Shown in pieces: positions 1-10,016 of a stretch of DNA of 23,482 bases (its first letter is position 1; the number at the start of each line of letters is the position of its first letter). Source of the stretch: Hypsibius dujardini (lineage: Eukaryota; Tardigrada; Eutardigrada; Parachela; Hypsibiidae); contig LRSR01010304.1 of the NCBI GenBank assembly GCA_001579985.1, positions 1-23,482 of the forward strand, written 5' to 3'. The translations under genes were made by a program, and so were the position numbers. A model generated the notes under the pieces. It had not been told where the DNA came from. It did no database searches and saw only the letters and a list, made by a program, of their open reading frames with translations.

Positions 1-535
1 TCGGAATCAGTGCGGGAATCCTCGTTGGCATCTATTTTTGCAGTCCCGGAAAAGAGAATCCTCATGTCATTTTTTGGGGATTTTTTTCGTGTAAGGCAAC
101 TCCGGTGCATGCGTGAATTTTCATGACATCTGATTCGTACAATTTTTATAGATGAGATTGTGGTTGATCGATTGATGAGCCTGTTTTAACAAATTGTTCC
201 ATTGCGGTTTACTTGATTGATTGGTGGTCAGATTGTGATTCTCTCAACTGTCATTGCGAGGGTTGACGAATTGATGGATTTGTTGGTTGCGTTTTAAACC
301 TTTTGTTGTTGCAGCGCTTTGGGCACTGGACGCGATGGTCCTTCACATCTTTTACATGAAGGGGAAGCTTCGGAATTACGTTAATAAACTGAAGGGGTGG
401 ATGTATGCTGGGGCATTCGGTCAGCTGTTAGGCGTCTCTTCTTTCATTGTCTACATCGTTTTGGGCATTGTTTTTCATGACAGTAAGTATGTGACATGTT
501 GAAAGTTGTCCAAGCATGCTGACAGACTTTGATAT

Positions 536-580
<45 letters not shown>

Positions 581-871
581 TACAGACAGAGAAACATACA
601 GACAGAGAAACAGGCAGACATTTATTCTCACTCTCAAGGGATTTATTGTTTACTTACAGACCTGAAGGACTTCCGGCATTCCTACTTCATCGCTTCCGTC
701 TGGAGCTTCATGACGTGGAAGTGGAGTTTTGTCCTGTTCTGGTATAGTCGAGAATATCGCCACTTGCTGCTGGAAGAGGCCCTCATCCCGGTTGGCGGAG
801 AGGACAAACTGTACGGTGAATATGGCCACGGCAATATTGTTACCGCCCCTGAATCTTCTTCCTTCACTTAA
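1..871 (+). CDS. hrg-1: Heme transporter HRG1 (SLC48A1), 3' part of gene, three exons
   Basis: HRG1 proteins move heme across endosomal, lysosomal or plasma membranes with four transmembrane helices. The exons are 1-90 (incomplete on the left), 315-482 and 660-871, with TAA at 869-871. Donors are GTAAGG at 91 and GTAAGT at 483, and acceptors are TTGCAG and TTACAG; phases agree across both junctions. The joined product has about 156 residues and lacks only the N-terminus. Resemblance to vertebrate SLC48A1 is clear: the second helix carries the conserved histidine in LHIFYM (VTHVMYM in human), then the LKGW loop, a third helix, and ASVWSFMTWKWSF (SSVWSFISFKWAF in human). The cytoplasmic tail has WYSREYRHLLLEE at the place of the FARKY-like motif and contains tyrosine and acidic-dileucine-like residues of the kind used for endolysosomal sorting. 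The second intron carries a GACA microsatellite. The family call is firm; the symbol is by homology. Confidence 0.88.
535..620. repeat. (GACA)n microsatellite in HRG1 intron 2
   Basis: Uninterrupted GACA units run from about 540 to 575, followed by degenerate copies interrupted by AAACATA and GAGAAACA up to about 620. The array lies between the HRG1 donor at 483 and the acceptor ending at 659, so it fills about half of that intron. On the minus strand it reads as a long CLSV-type ORF, which is a composition artefact. It is one of three GACA arrays in this window. Confidence 0.95.
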
Positions 872-1499
872 AGAACCTGGCTGTTCTCCCGGTTTGTAGT
901 CCAAATATCCTCCCGTTTTTCCGGCTATTTTTCTGACCTCTTACTACAGGCAAATTGCATATTCCTGGCAGTTCTGTGATTTTTTAACCTCATTTTACCG
1001 GCTTTCTTGACACTTTCCTCTTGTCCACAACTTTTTGGACTCCTTCAATGATGCTCCCACAGTGTCGTCAAACACATTTTAAGAAGATTATATTAATCCG
1101 ACCCGTCACTTCTGTTATTACCGGTATTTAAATCATGAAGAATATTTTATTTTTATTACGTTAAATAAGACGTTTTTTATTTACAGATTACCGAATTGAT
1201 AAAAAGTAATAATTTCTGAAGATGAAGGTAAATGTATGTCTGAGAAGTGGCTCCTGAAAATTGAAATACATTTATTTGGCGTCTCAACGCAGCCCGGAAT
1301 ATAAACAAATGCGATTTCTGAACTAGACAAAAGAAAGAAAGAATGACAACGTCACCGACAGCAACAAATCCCTTTCTAATATCACAAACACTTTTTTCAT
1401 TCTCATGGTCAAACAAAAAACTACAGGATGAGACTCTCATTCATTCAGTTCAGGTGAGGGGAAGGCAGACTGAGGTGGATGTATTCACACTGAAGTGAA
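872..1499. other. Convergent 3' region between HRG1 and the dicarboxylate carrier
   Basis: The two genes end tail-to-tail here. No coding exon is evident. A minus-strand AATAAA at 1276-1271 lies about 225 bases beyond the carrier's stop and is its probable polyadenylation signal. I see no canonical AATAAA for HRG1 on the plus strand; AATATT near 1141 and AATAAG near 1165 are the nearest variants. The 87-residue minus-strand ORF here is probably 3' UTR sequence of the carrier. Confidence 0.6.
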
Positions 1500-4400
1500 C
1501 TATGGGGAACATTCAACGCTGCAGCGCACCGTCACGCCAAAGTTCAGCCGGAGCTGTTCGTATAGGAGGAACATGAGGACGGTCTGCGGGCCTATTCTCA
1601 CAAACGCCGGCACGAATCCCTGCAGAGTGCAAAATCCAGACAACTGATTTTAACAGTAAACAGTAGTGAGTCGTCTTTTATTACCTTGTAGAAGGCCAGT
1701 GGTCCGTCTTTTGCCGTTTCTTTGATGCACTGTCTGAGATTCTAAAAGAACCAAAAAAACCATTGCATAAAGGCAAACAAACAATTGCGTTAGAGGTAGA
1801 TAGTCAGAAGCAGAAACTGGAAGACAGACACAACCAGGCAAGCAAGCAAACAAAAAAAGGTGCCCGGACAAACAAGCAAGACAGACAGGCAAGCAGACAA
1901 AAGCAGAGGTGCTTCGAAAGATAAATGAATTTTATAGGCAAACAAACAAATAGAAAGAGAGATAGACCGATAGATAGACAGACAGACAGAAGACAGACAG
2001 GCAGACAGGTAGAAAGACAGACATACAGACGAACGGACATACGGGCAGAGAGACAAACTATAGAACAGGCAGGAAGACAGATAGACAGACAGACAGACAG
2101 ACAGACTCGAACAAACGGAGACAGATAGACAGCTTTACCTCGTATCGTCCTGGCTCCGCATTTTGCATCCTTGTCTTTATGCAGTCAAATGGGGCTGTGA
2201 TCGTCGTACTTGAGCAAGCCTACATCATAACAACACCAAGCTGAAGATGGCATCGGAAGCGCATCATGGTGTTCGGCCCCCAAGTGCAAATATCCCACTC
2301 GCTCAAACTTACTGCAACGGAACTGCCCAGCAAGTGCGTGCCGGCCGAATCAGGGCATCCCATTCTCAAAAGGAACTGTTTGACCTGGTCGTAAAAGGAA
2401 AGCTGCCCGATGGTGATGAAAACCGAGCGGACAATGACCATCGACGAACCGCTCCACAGCCTGAGAAGTGACAACACAATGACGCATGACGTCACTGAAA
2501 GTAAAGCCTTATTGGGCGGCAAACTGATTGAACACATCAATGCAGTAGATTGGGTTCCAACTAAACTTGCAAAGAATTGTCCAAATTCATACTTTACAAT
2601 TACACTCTGAAAAAAATCAAAAGAAAGCAAGCAAGCCAACAAGGTATGAATTTTTTATTCAGGAAAATTGAAAACCAACTTCTAAAAATAATTGGTCACA
2701 TAAAATTATTAAATTCTAAATTAAGAGATTTGTAGGCTATTATTTCACTAAAATTATCGATAAGTAACAAAATATGAGATTTGTCCGAACTTATTCAAAT
2801 TTAATAAAACCAATTACAGCCAATGTAATTTTAAGTATAGGTTTTTATTAGAACTATTTATAAGCAAAACTTGTATAATAATAACATAATTTGAAAAATC
2901 GGGCAAATAATAAAATAGTTTGGTTTTATTTAAACTTGTAAATCAATTGATAAAAAGGTTATGACTGGCTTTGCTGATTTTGTTCACCTCACAAAGCCTT
3001 CCTCCCGAACGACGCGCACCAGTCCATCCAATGCGTGCTTATAATTCCGCCGCATACCCTCTGGCAGTTTGACATCATTCTGCATCCGCACATTCACCAA
3101 ATCCGCAGGTGCTCCGACAAATCCCCCACAAGCTCCAGAGAAGCCGGCAGTGAGGATTTTAATATGAAAGGGAAAGGGCTTCGTAGGATCGCTGGGTTTT
3201 AATGCTTCATAAATTCCAAATCGTGTTGTTGTGTGCGTCAACTGAAGACAAATAAAACAATCTTTGCGTACGCTCTAGGAAATAAATACGAGTAAACACA
3301 AATGGGCGAAGCCCTCGGAAATAATTGCGAGAGGAATCGTGAAAAATAACACATCCATCCCTCAAAACTAACCATTGATTGATTGATTGAATGCTGGGGA
3401 ATCCGATATGAATAATCGATCAATCAACGGCTTATCTTCCTTCCCCAGCGTGGAAATACCAATGCTTTCGTTGATCAAAGGTCGAATTAATTAAAATACA
3501 AAAGCCAACACACAGTGTATTATTTAAATAACATATTTAAACTTAAATGTATATATATATATATAACAATGACTAAATTTGAATACACCGGCAAAATTTA
3601 TTTTAATGAAAAAGTATCAGATTTAAAAGACAAGCCACTTCTCAGCATTTAAAATAAGACTCTAAATAAAATATTCTAATATTTAAAGTGAATGTACTGA
3701 TTTTAAAGAAAAATACATTTTAAGTATCGATTTCTATTTTTGTCAATTCAAGTAAAACAAAATTACTAATTTTATTTAAACTGAAATGCCGCGTTTTCAG
3801 TAATTTAAAATACATTTTTTAAACATATTTAACTGACACTAGCCTACGTGTACTGTAGATATTTTAATTCTAATTCAAGAGCGACAAAAACCTATCCGGG
3901 GAAAATGGAAACATGTTTCACCGGAAAAGCAACGCGAGCCATTGATTGGTTGAACTAATGCACATTTAAACAGCACAAAAATCATCAATCAATGGCTCAA
4001 GTCGGCTGACAAATCTAACACCTTCGACTTTTAAGGAGAAAATCTGTTAGTTTTAAACGGTTCGTCTCCATTAAATCCCAAGTTATTCAGAAAAACCTCC
4101 TACCTGACGAATGAGCGAGGCGGAGATGCCCGAATACAGCGCGAGGAAACCTTGCTGTCGGATTATTTGCGTCGCCACAGGTAGCAAACGCGCACTGCTG
4201 CCTTGTTGCGTTTGAAGGTACACCTATAAGGAAAGAGAAGCGTCACATTTCGCAGAATGCATTTAGTTTTAGTTTTCCAACCTTTAATGTGTCGAGGGGA
4301 TGAGTAATGCATACTGCAAGTGTGCTGCGAAAAATAATAAATAAAATCACCAGATAAATCAACCAATCAAGCAAAAGTAAGCAATGTGAAGTATCCAATT

Positions 4401-4615
4401 CAGTAAATCAATCAACTGAAACTAACGATGGAACCATTGGTTTACGTTCAATCAACAATCAACCGAGATGTTAAAACCTTAACTTACGATGCGACACCGC
4501 CGAAATACCAGCGCGCGACTTTTCTTGTGACGCTAACGGGACGGGAGCGAAATGCGTCCACTGGAGGTGAGATGAGTTCGGCCACTGGCCGAAATTGCGG
4601 CGAAGTAGCCGCCAT
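1500..4615 (-). CDS. SLC25A10: Mitochondrial dicarboxylate carrier (SLC25A10 family), eight exons, complete
   Basis: DIC sits in the inner mitochondrial membrane and exchanges malate or succinate for phosphate or sulfur oxyanions. Minus-strand exons are 4615-4488, 4324-4282, 4223-4104, 3241-2988, 2460-2313, 2219-2139, 1741-1685 and 1619-1500 (stop TAG). All introns are GT-AG and all phases agree, giving 951 nt and 316 residues (human DIC has 287). The three repeats of the SLC25 fold are present, with signatures THPLDTLK (residues 50-57), GAPADLVNVR (140-149) and TAPFDCIKTR (239-248). The stretch VRMQNDVKLP followed by MRRNYKHALDGL is almost identical to vertebrate DIC, and the end GPLAFYKGFVP also matches. 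The N-terminus is about 30 residues longer than human before WYFGG. The start is the ATG at 4615, since the upstream sequence is AT-rich. Intron 6 holds a GACA array, and introns 3 and 4 are AT-rich. The neighbour HRG1 is convergent. Confidence 0.93.
1800..2130. repeat. Degenerate GACA/CAGA array in a dicarboxylate carrier intron
   Basis: About 330 bases of imperfect CAGA units, mixed with GCAA, AACAAACA and GATAGATA variants, lie between carrier exons 1741-1685 and 2219-2139. The array ends about 10 bases from the donor of the preceding exon (donor at 2138). On the transcribed strand of this gene it is CUGU-rich. Minus-strand ORFs of the CLSVCLS type through it are composition artefacts. Confidence 0.92.
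2461..2987. other. AT-rich intron 4 of the dicarboxylate carrier
   Basis: This intron of roughly 530 bases is more than 70 percent A+T from about 2640 to 2960, with many TTTAAA and AATTTAA words. I see no exon, TIR pair or coding potential. The short plus-strand ORF through 2410-2610 mostly overlaps the antisense of exon 5 and is not credible. Confidence 0.6.
3242..4103. other. Large AT-rich intron 3 of the dicarboxylate carrier
   Basis: An 862-base intron. It holds an (AT)n run at about 3550-3565, a cluster of ATTGATTGATTG words near 3374-3389, a hairpin-forming inverted repeat at 3936-3998, and an AT-rich block at about 3590-3850. Part of that block (around 3640-3700) resembles sequence in the first Ly6 intron (around 6660-6720). 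No coding sequence is recognised. Confidence 0.6.
3936..3998. repeat. Perfect 13-bp inverted repeat in carrier intron 3
   Basis: The left arm GAGCCATTGATTG (3936-3948) and the right arm CAATCAATGGCTC (3986-3998) are exact reverse complements with a 37-base spacer. The arms contain the ATTGATTG word that recurs in this window. It could form a hairpin in the pre-mRNA or be the remnant of a small fold-back element. No target-site duplication is evident. Confidence 0.85.
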
Positions 4616-6503
4616 TGATTTAATAATTTAATAAATGTAGAAAAGATAGTAGAAGGAAAAAGAACTTAATCAATAAATCAATCAGATAACTGTGATCTAT
4701 TTAAACGCTCGATTTCGATTGGGCCGCTTGATTTCCATTCGAAGAATGCCGTTGATTGAGACGACCAGCAGACTGCTGGGCGGGGCATCTGCTGTTACGC
4801 TCGTTTGTTTTGACGAAAGCTAGCCACGCCTCCAGTCTGTGACGCCTGCAGTTTTGGCCAACTAGGGACGACCACAAGACTGCGTCGTGCAACAGTCCGT
4901 CAAAACGCTGATTTCCCATCCGGTACCGCACCTACCGCAATAATTTCAACTGAAACAATAATTCTCGATTAGATTAATTTTTTCTGTCCCATATACATCC
5001 ATGAGAAAAAACGTACTGGAGTTGTATCGCATACGAGTACTAGTAGATGCTCATTGCTCAGGATGCATTATAATTTGCATGCATGGGTGATCGTGAAACT
5101 TGTCAAAATTAGACGGGCTTTTGGTAAAACATTTTAGATTACTGTATTTTAAATAATTGTTCATTTCAACCATTTTTTGTTTCAATCTGAAAACATCTTT
5201 TGGGGGCTAATAAAAATAATATGGATTGGGAGCCAAAACTTCAAGATTTCTCCTTGACAGAAGAAAGCTGATTACTGTACCAGATACGGTACGTCGTGAT
5301 CTTAAATGTGTCTGTGTACCAACTTTTCTAGATCTTCCGTGACCTCCATGCAGGATTCGCATGAACTAATAATCAATAGTAATAATCAATAAATATTGTG
5401 TGTTACTTTGCTGCAGCAAATGATTAGGGATGGCAAAACTAAATTAAGCTAAAAAACAAACAAAGCTAAACTAAAAAATGTTGTCACAAATTCTTTGGCC
5501 TAAATCTATTCAGCTGATTAAAAAAAACTAAAGTAAGCGTTAGAGTTTCTAGCAATTCTAAGTGGGGGAAAGCTACTAAAACTAAAAACTAAAACTAATC
5601 ATCTAATTTCGACTTAAACTACACAAACTTTCAGCTGCTGAAAGAAGCAAAACTCAAAATCCTCACTGACCAATTTGTTTTTATTAAAACGCTAATTAGT
5701 TGATAAATTTTAATTTTCGTCCTCTTCATAAGTGATATATGGAACTCTATAATGAAGCTCTTTAATTCTGTTTGAGACTGTATTTTCTGAACATGTCTCT
5801 CTCACTCGCAGTCGCATGAGACTGCCAGCAGTGAGAACTGGTGCACAATTAAGAATGTTTTGCAGGTGTCATAGTCCACGGCAAGAATGACAAGCAGTAT
5901 TTTCCAGTGTTTCCTAATCACTTGTTTACTTCACGATTTGAATAATTTACTTCAATTTTGACGTTAGCTAATCAGCAACTCCGTTGAGAGTGTGCCCTGG
6001 AAAAGGCCCTTTCCATAACGGCCAAATTTAGTAAGACTGTAAATTGTATATCGCCTTCTTGATAAGCGCGAAGGGGTACCATGGCATGGCGGACTCTTGC
6101 GATAAACCACATTGCGTTCAGCGTTATTTTGTTCTAATTATTATTATGTACAGATGTAGATTAAACCGCGGGATAACCACCCCCGGTCGGCACATGCTCC
6201 GCCTTCGGTCGGTCGTCCTCGCTCTGCATAGCATAGTAATACATGTAACCATAATCAAGGAATTTTGCCTCAACCGTATCTGAAGAAAATACTCAAGGAA
6301 ATATACCACCCGTTATCATCTGGCTGTCAAATACGGCTGACAGTTTAAAATAACAAGACAGTCCCCAAACGCAAGTAGCAGGGAAAACTGCATTAAAGCG
6401 CCAGAAACATCGATGATTGTCTTCCAATTTTGAAAATATTGCTTTCCAATTGTTTGAGGTCCCGTTATTCCTTATAGAGACGCACCCGGCAATTTCCCGG
6501 AAA
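4616..6503. other. Intergenic region between the carrier and Ly6 genes (divergent promoters)
   Basis: The genes on either side are transcribed away from this 1.9-kb stretch, so it should hold both promoters. Visible items: a pyrimidine-rich leader just upstream of the carrier ATG on the minus strand; a GC-richer block at about 4720-4930 that is open for 76 codons on the minus strand, without a recognisable domain (possibly 5' UTR of the carrier); a run of AACTAAA-type low complexity at about 5440-5610; and a hairpin at 5800-5836 with arms TCTCACT and AGTGAGA and an inner GCAGTC/GACTGC stem. I see no clear TATA box and no conserved coding exon. Confidence 0.5.
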
Positions 6504-9500
6504 ATGAGCCGCCTTTTAGCAGTATTGGCAACGGTGTCTGTTCTAGTAGTCTCGGGTCAGTGTTGTTTAAGTAACGCGACAGAACTTAATTAAAATATTA
6601 AATACATTTAAATCTACCGAGAAAGTTTATTTAAATAAAAAACTTATTTTATTTATTAGAAAAGCAACATTTTCAGCATTTAAAATAATATTATACTCTG
6701 TAAATAGAATATCCTTAATGTTTAACTGTTTAACATTACTGCGACAACATCGGTGTAAGTGAACCTTCACAGTATTATTTAATGTAATGCCGGATACTGT
6801 CCCGTTGCAGCTTCGGCGTTGAGATGCTACACCTGCCAGCACAGCGCGGAAAATCCGGGAGCCTGCGAGCTGGATCCCTTTAATACCTTGGCTCCGGGAG
6901 TGTCGCAGGTCGAATGCAATACTTCCTGTATGGTCGACAGATCCGAATTCCGATCTCCAAACCACTCGGGCGGCGGTCCGCCTGGGTTTGGACCACGTAC
7001 GTCACATACTTAAACCGTACTACGAGTACTGTGTGATCGATCGATATATCTGAAAGTTAGAATGACATTATGTTATTAGTACCTTCCTGTTTTTTTTTCC
7101 CGTGAATGCTACTGTCACAACTCGACTACGTAATGAAAATTCGTGCTATAGTACAGTACATGAATTTTCGTAATCCGCTGCTTCCCTTCCTCTATACTGA
7201 AACTCTGTTTTCCTTGAATGTTTAAATTTTGATTTGTACTTGTTACAAGTGTGATTTTTTAAATTTAAGTTCAATTGACGTAATCAAATTTTAAAATTAA
7301 TCTGATAGCATATGAAATAATTGTGGTATTTTGCAAAGTATAAGTAAAAAGTCGGTCGGCGTATCCAGAAATATTGATGACCAGAGTTCTTGTTGCCAAA
7401 AGGGCCTCCGTAATTTAATTGGGCAAGGGAGGGTAGTCAATCGTAAAGTTTGCCCGATAGGTTCTAAAACCACACGGGTACATGGTTATTGCAATTGTAT
7501 TATCGTGAAGCCAATTTCGCGAGCCGACTCCCGGTATGGTCGTTTTAGTGAAGTTAACTTTTTCATATACTGTAATTATATATTTCGCGGGGAAAAAATA
7601 GTTATCGTTTTAATATTTTAAGCTACACACGGTCATCGATAGTCTGCCAAAAGTGCGTACGATTTATTCAGGAAATTTGTTTTTGAATGCAGATCGAATT
7701 CACGTTCGGCGCGGCTGTGCGGAAGCAGTGATCGCCGACGGCTGCGATACTCGAATGGTGCCGGGACAAATAGGAGCACCACCCCATACCACCACACTCT
7801 GCACCTGCAACACCAATTTCTGCAACACCAATACCCCGGTGCCGGCAGCACAACCAACTTCCCCCCCTCCCAGTAAGAATCTTTATGCTGTACATACGAT
7901 TATGCGATATGTGAATTAGCGATTCCTTAAGATTCTGATGCACAATATAATGAAGAGTTCGCATGAAGAGTTTCCGTTTGCGCCTCGATTCTGCCTTTCA
8001 GCTGGCCATAAAGATTGATGGTCGTTTTAAATTATCGTCCATCATTCTTCTCTTGATTTTTCATTTTCATATCAGTTTTGGCTTGTAAGCTTCAAAGAAT
8101 AATGCCATGTCCCTGTATATAAATAGATAAGAAAGAAATTATATTTAAATCAGTACTTACCCAGAAAATATAGGGTCCACCACGAATATTTGTAACTCCC
8201 TCCAACATCTATGAGTATGAGAAAATGAAAACTAAATTTAGTGGCAAGGAGAGCAGTAAGTTAAAATCAGCAAAAACTTGATTTGACATGAATCCGACAA
8301 TAATTGTGCTTCTGAAGAATTTTGTCTTGAAAGTAGTAGGTTTGTATCCGGCAACTTAGGCCGAAAAATATACTACGAACTTCAGTTCTTCCAATCGTGT
8401 TTGGAGCTTAAACGAAAAACCGCTCATTGTAAGTTATCATGACATAGTTTCGCTAGAAAAATCTTGTTTTATTGGTTCTTGGGATGTAGCAAGAAATTTT
8501 TGAGAAAAAAGAATTCGCGCAAAAGTGCGCAAACTCTTACTTTCAACACATTAAAATCGTTTTAGCTCCGCTCCTACAACATTTTTAATTTAGTAGCGAA
8601 CAATTTTATGAGTTATTCTTTTAGGGTTACTTTGTTTGCTACACCACCTTTAGCATCACTTGATGGGAAGGCAGAATTTCAAAGGAATCACCAACACAAT
8701 CAAGTAATCAAGCAATCAACCCACTGAATCCGTGGTAAAATTGGCCATTTTAGTCCGTGACCCTAGGAAGGTTTCCTGGGCGAGATTTCAAATTTTTTTA
8801 TTGTAAACTCAATTCAGGCTTCAGGTGTGGCGTTTTTGTTATTTGTGAGGTTAGCGTCAATTGAGCTCGGTTTGCGTAGCCAACGTTTAAAAACTATTCA
8901 ATGTTCGTGGTGAACCCTGTAGTTCAAGTTTCATAGCGTCTATACACCAACTAATTTTTAATTGTTTTGCTCACCACACCAAAATTACTGTACTGTATAT
9001 AGATGCGATTGCGCTGTCAATCAGAATATCGTTAATTTAAATATTTGCGATGCACATTAACCCCAACTAATGTAAGTTTAAAATCCCTTTTAACCGGACA
9101 AAAAGTTGGGTCAACCGTGCTATACGCATACAGTATACCCATTGCTAACTTCAGCCTCGGGATTGAAATGCTATACATGTGGTCACCACGAATGGACGAA
9201 CAACGGCACATGCGGTCAGCAGCCCTTCAATTCATCAGCCCCGGGTGTTGAAGTGACCTTCTGTGACACTTCCTGCGAGACGGAAAAATTCATCAACCAC
9301 GAGGGACAAGGTGCGAGCAAGGAAACATTACATACAAAATACATACACATGTGGCAAAAATCTTCAACTAACCAGGTTTTTTTACCTGCGCCCAGCAAAA
9401 TGGAGTGGTCCGAGTTTGAGCTAATTCATGCCTTCCTGTGCCATTGCTTTTTTCCCATGGGTATATTTATGGGTTTTGATTAAATGTACAATCAATCAAA

Positions 9501-10016
9501 AATCGAGTAAAAATCGGTATATTGATAGATTCGGTACATGCTTTATTTTTTACTCAAAAGTTTTAGCCGAAGAGTCTACAGACTACAGTGATCATGTGAT
9601 TAATTTTAACAATCGCAAAATTGAGTCTTGAACGAACGAACGATGGAATTTAAATTTTGAAACTCGGACCACCCTATTTCGCTGGGCGCCAATAAGAAAT
9701 GGTCTTAACTTGATTAGTTGAAGGTTTTTTTCACACCATGTTCTGGTGGAGATTTTATTTTTAATTGCCGTTCTTCCGTTGCACATTTGCAGTCCATGTG
9801 AGACGGGCCTGCGGCTTGCTCAAGCTACCCGACGGATGCCAGCAAATCAGACCGCTCCACGGACCGGAACAAGCGCATAACTTTACCGTGTGCACCTGCA
9901 GCACGGACCTCTGCAACACCGGACTCCCTGGCACTCTTCAGGAAGGCGGTAACAACGGGGCTCGCGGACCGATTTTTGCCAGTATGGTTCTGATCTTTGC
10001 TGCACTCCTCCTGTGA
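6504..10016 (+). CDS. Two-domain Ly6/uPAR (quiver/sleepless-like) GPI-anchored protein, five exons
   Basis: LU-domain proteins are secreted or GPI-anchored three-finger proteins; quiver/sleepless relatives bind ion channels or receptors, but no partner can be named here. Proposed exons are 6504-6555, 6811-6996, 7693-7872, 9155-9310 and 9793-10016 (stop TGA). All four introns are GT-AG and phase 1, giving 265 residues. Exon 1 encodes the signal peptide MSRLLAVLATVSVLVVSA. Exons 2-3 form LU domain 1, from LRCYTCQH through DPFN, VECNTSC and HVRRGC to LCTCNTNFCNT, with ten cysteines. A Pro/Ser-rich linker follows. Exons 4-5 form LU domain 2, from LKCYTCGH through QPFN, TFCDTSC and HVRRAC to VCTCSTDLCNT, again with ten cysteines. 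The end is a GPI signal, GPIFASMVLIFAALLL. The alternative is two separate genes, but then the first would lack a GPI tail and the second a signal peptide. Exon calls are strong; the joining of the two halves is inference. Confidence 0.75.
7873..9154. other. 1.28-kb intron (or spacer) between the two Ly6 domains
   Basis: This lies between the GTAAGA donor after the first LU domain and the TTCAG acceptor before the second. I searched the plus strand for a second signal-peptide exon ending in phase 1, and for a GPI-tail exon for the first domain. I found neither, which is the main argument for reading this as an intron. AATCAAG/AATCAA words occur at about 8695-8720 and a CCTAGGAAGGTTTCCTGG near-palindrome near 8760. 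Nothing else is recognised. Confidence 0.55.
9388..9689. mobile_element. MITE-like element with 30-bp terminal inverted repeats in a Ly6 intron
   Basis: The left terminus 9388-9417 (beginning GCGCCCAGCAAAATGG and ending GTCCGAGTTT) and the right terminus 9660-9689 (beginning AAACTCGGACCAC and ending GCTGGGCGC) are reverse complements at 27 of 30 positions. The 302-bp interior has no coding capacity. It lies in the intron at 9311-9792. The equivalent intron of the decayed paralogue (12625-12692 region) is about 390 bp shorter and lacks it, which fits insertion after the copies split. A target-site duplication is not evident, so the superfamily is left open. Confidence 0.72.

Noticed and set aside
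428-637. Long minus-strand ORF of CLSVCLSV repeats (and similar ones at 1790-2056)
   Set aside because: These are translations of GACA microsatellites inside introns, with no start context or family similarity.
4701-4931. 76-codon minus-strand ORF upstream of the dicarboxylate carrier
   Set aside because: No recognised domain, and the first in-frame ATG is internal. It is as likely to be 5' UTR or promoter sequence of the carrier as a gene.
7873-7919. Reading the first Ly6 unit through to the stop at 7919 as a one-domain protein
   Set aside because: The sequence after SPPPS runs into a consensus GTAAGA donor and gives a short tail with no GPI signal. Splicing to 9155 explains both halves better, though it is not proven.
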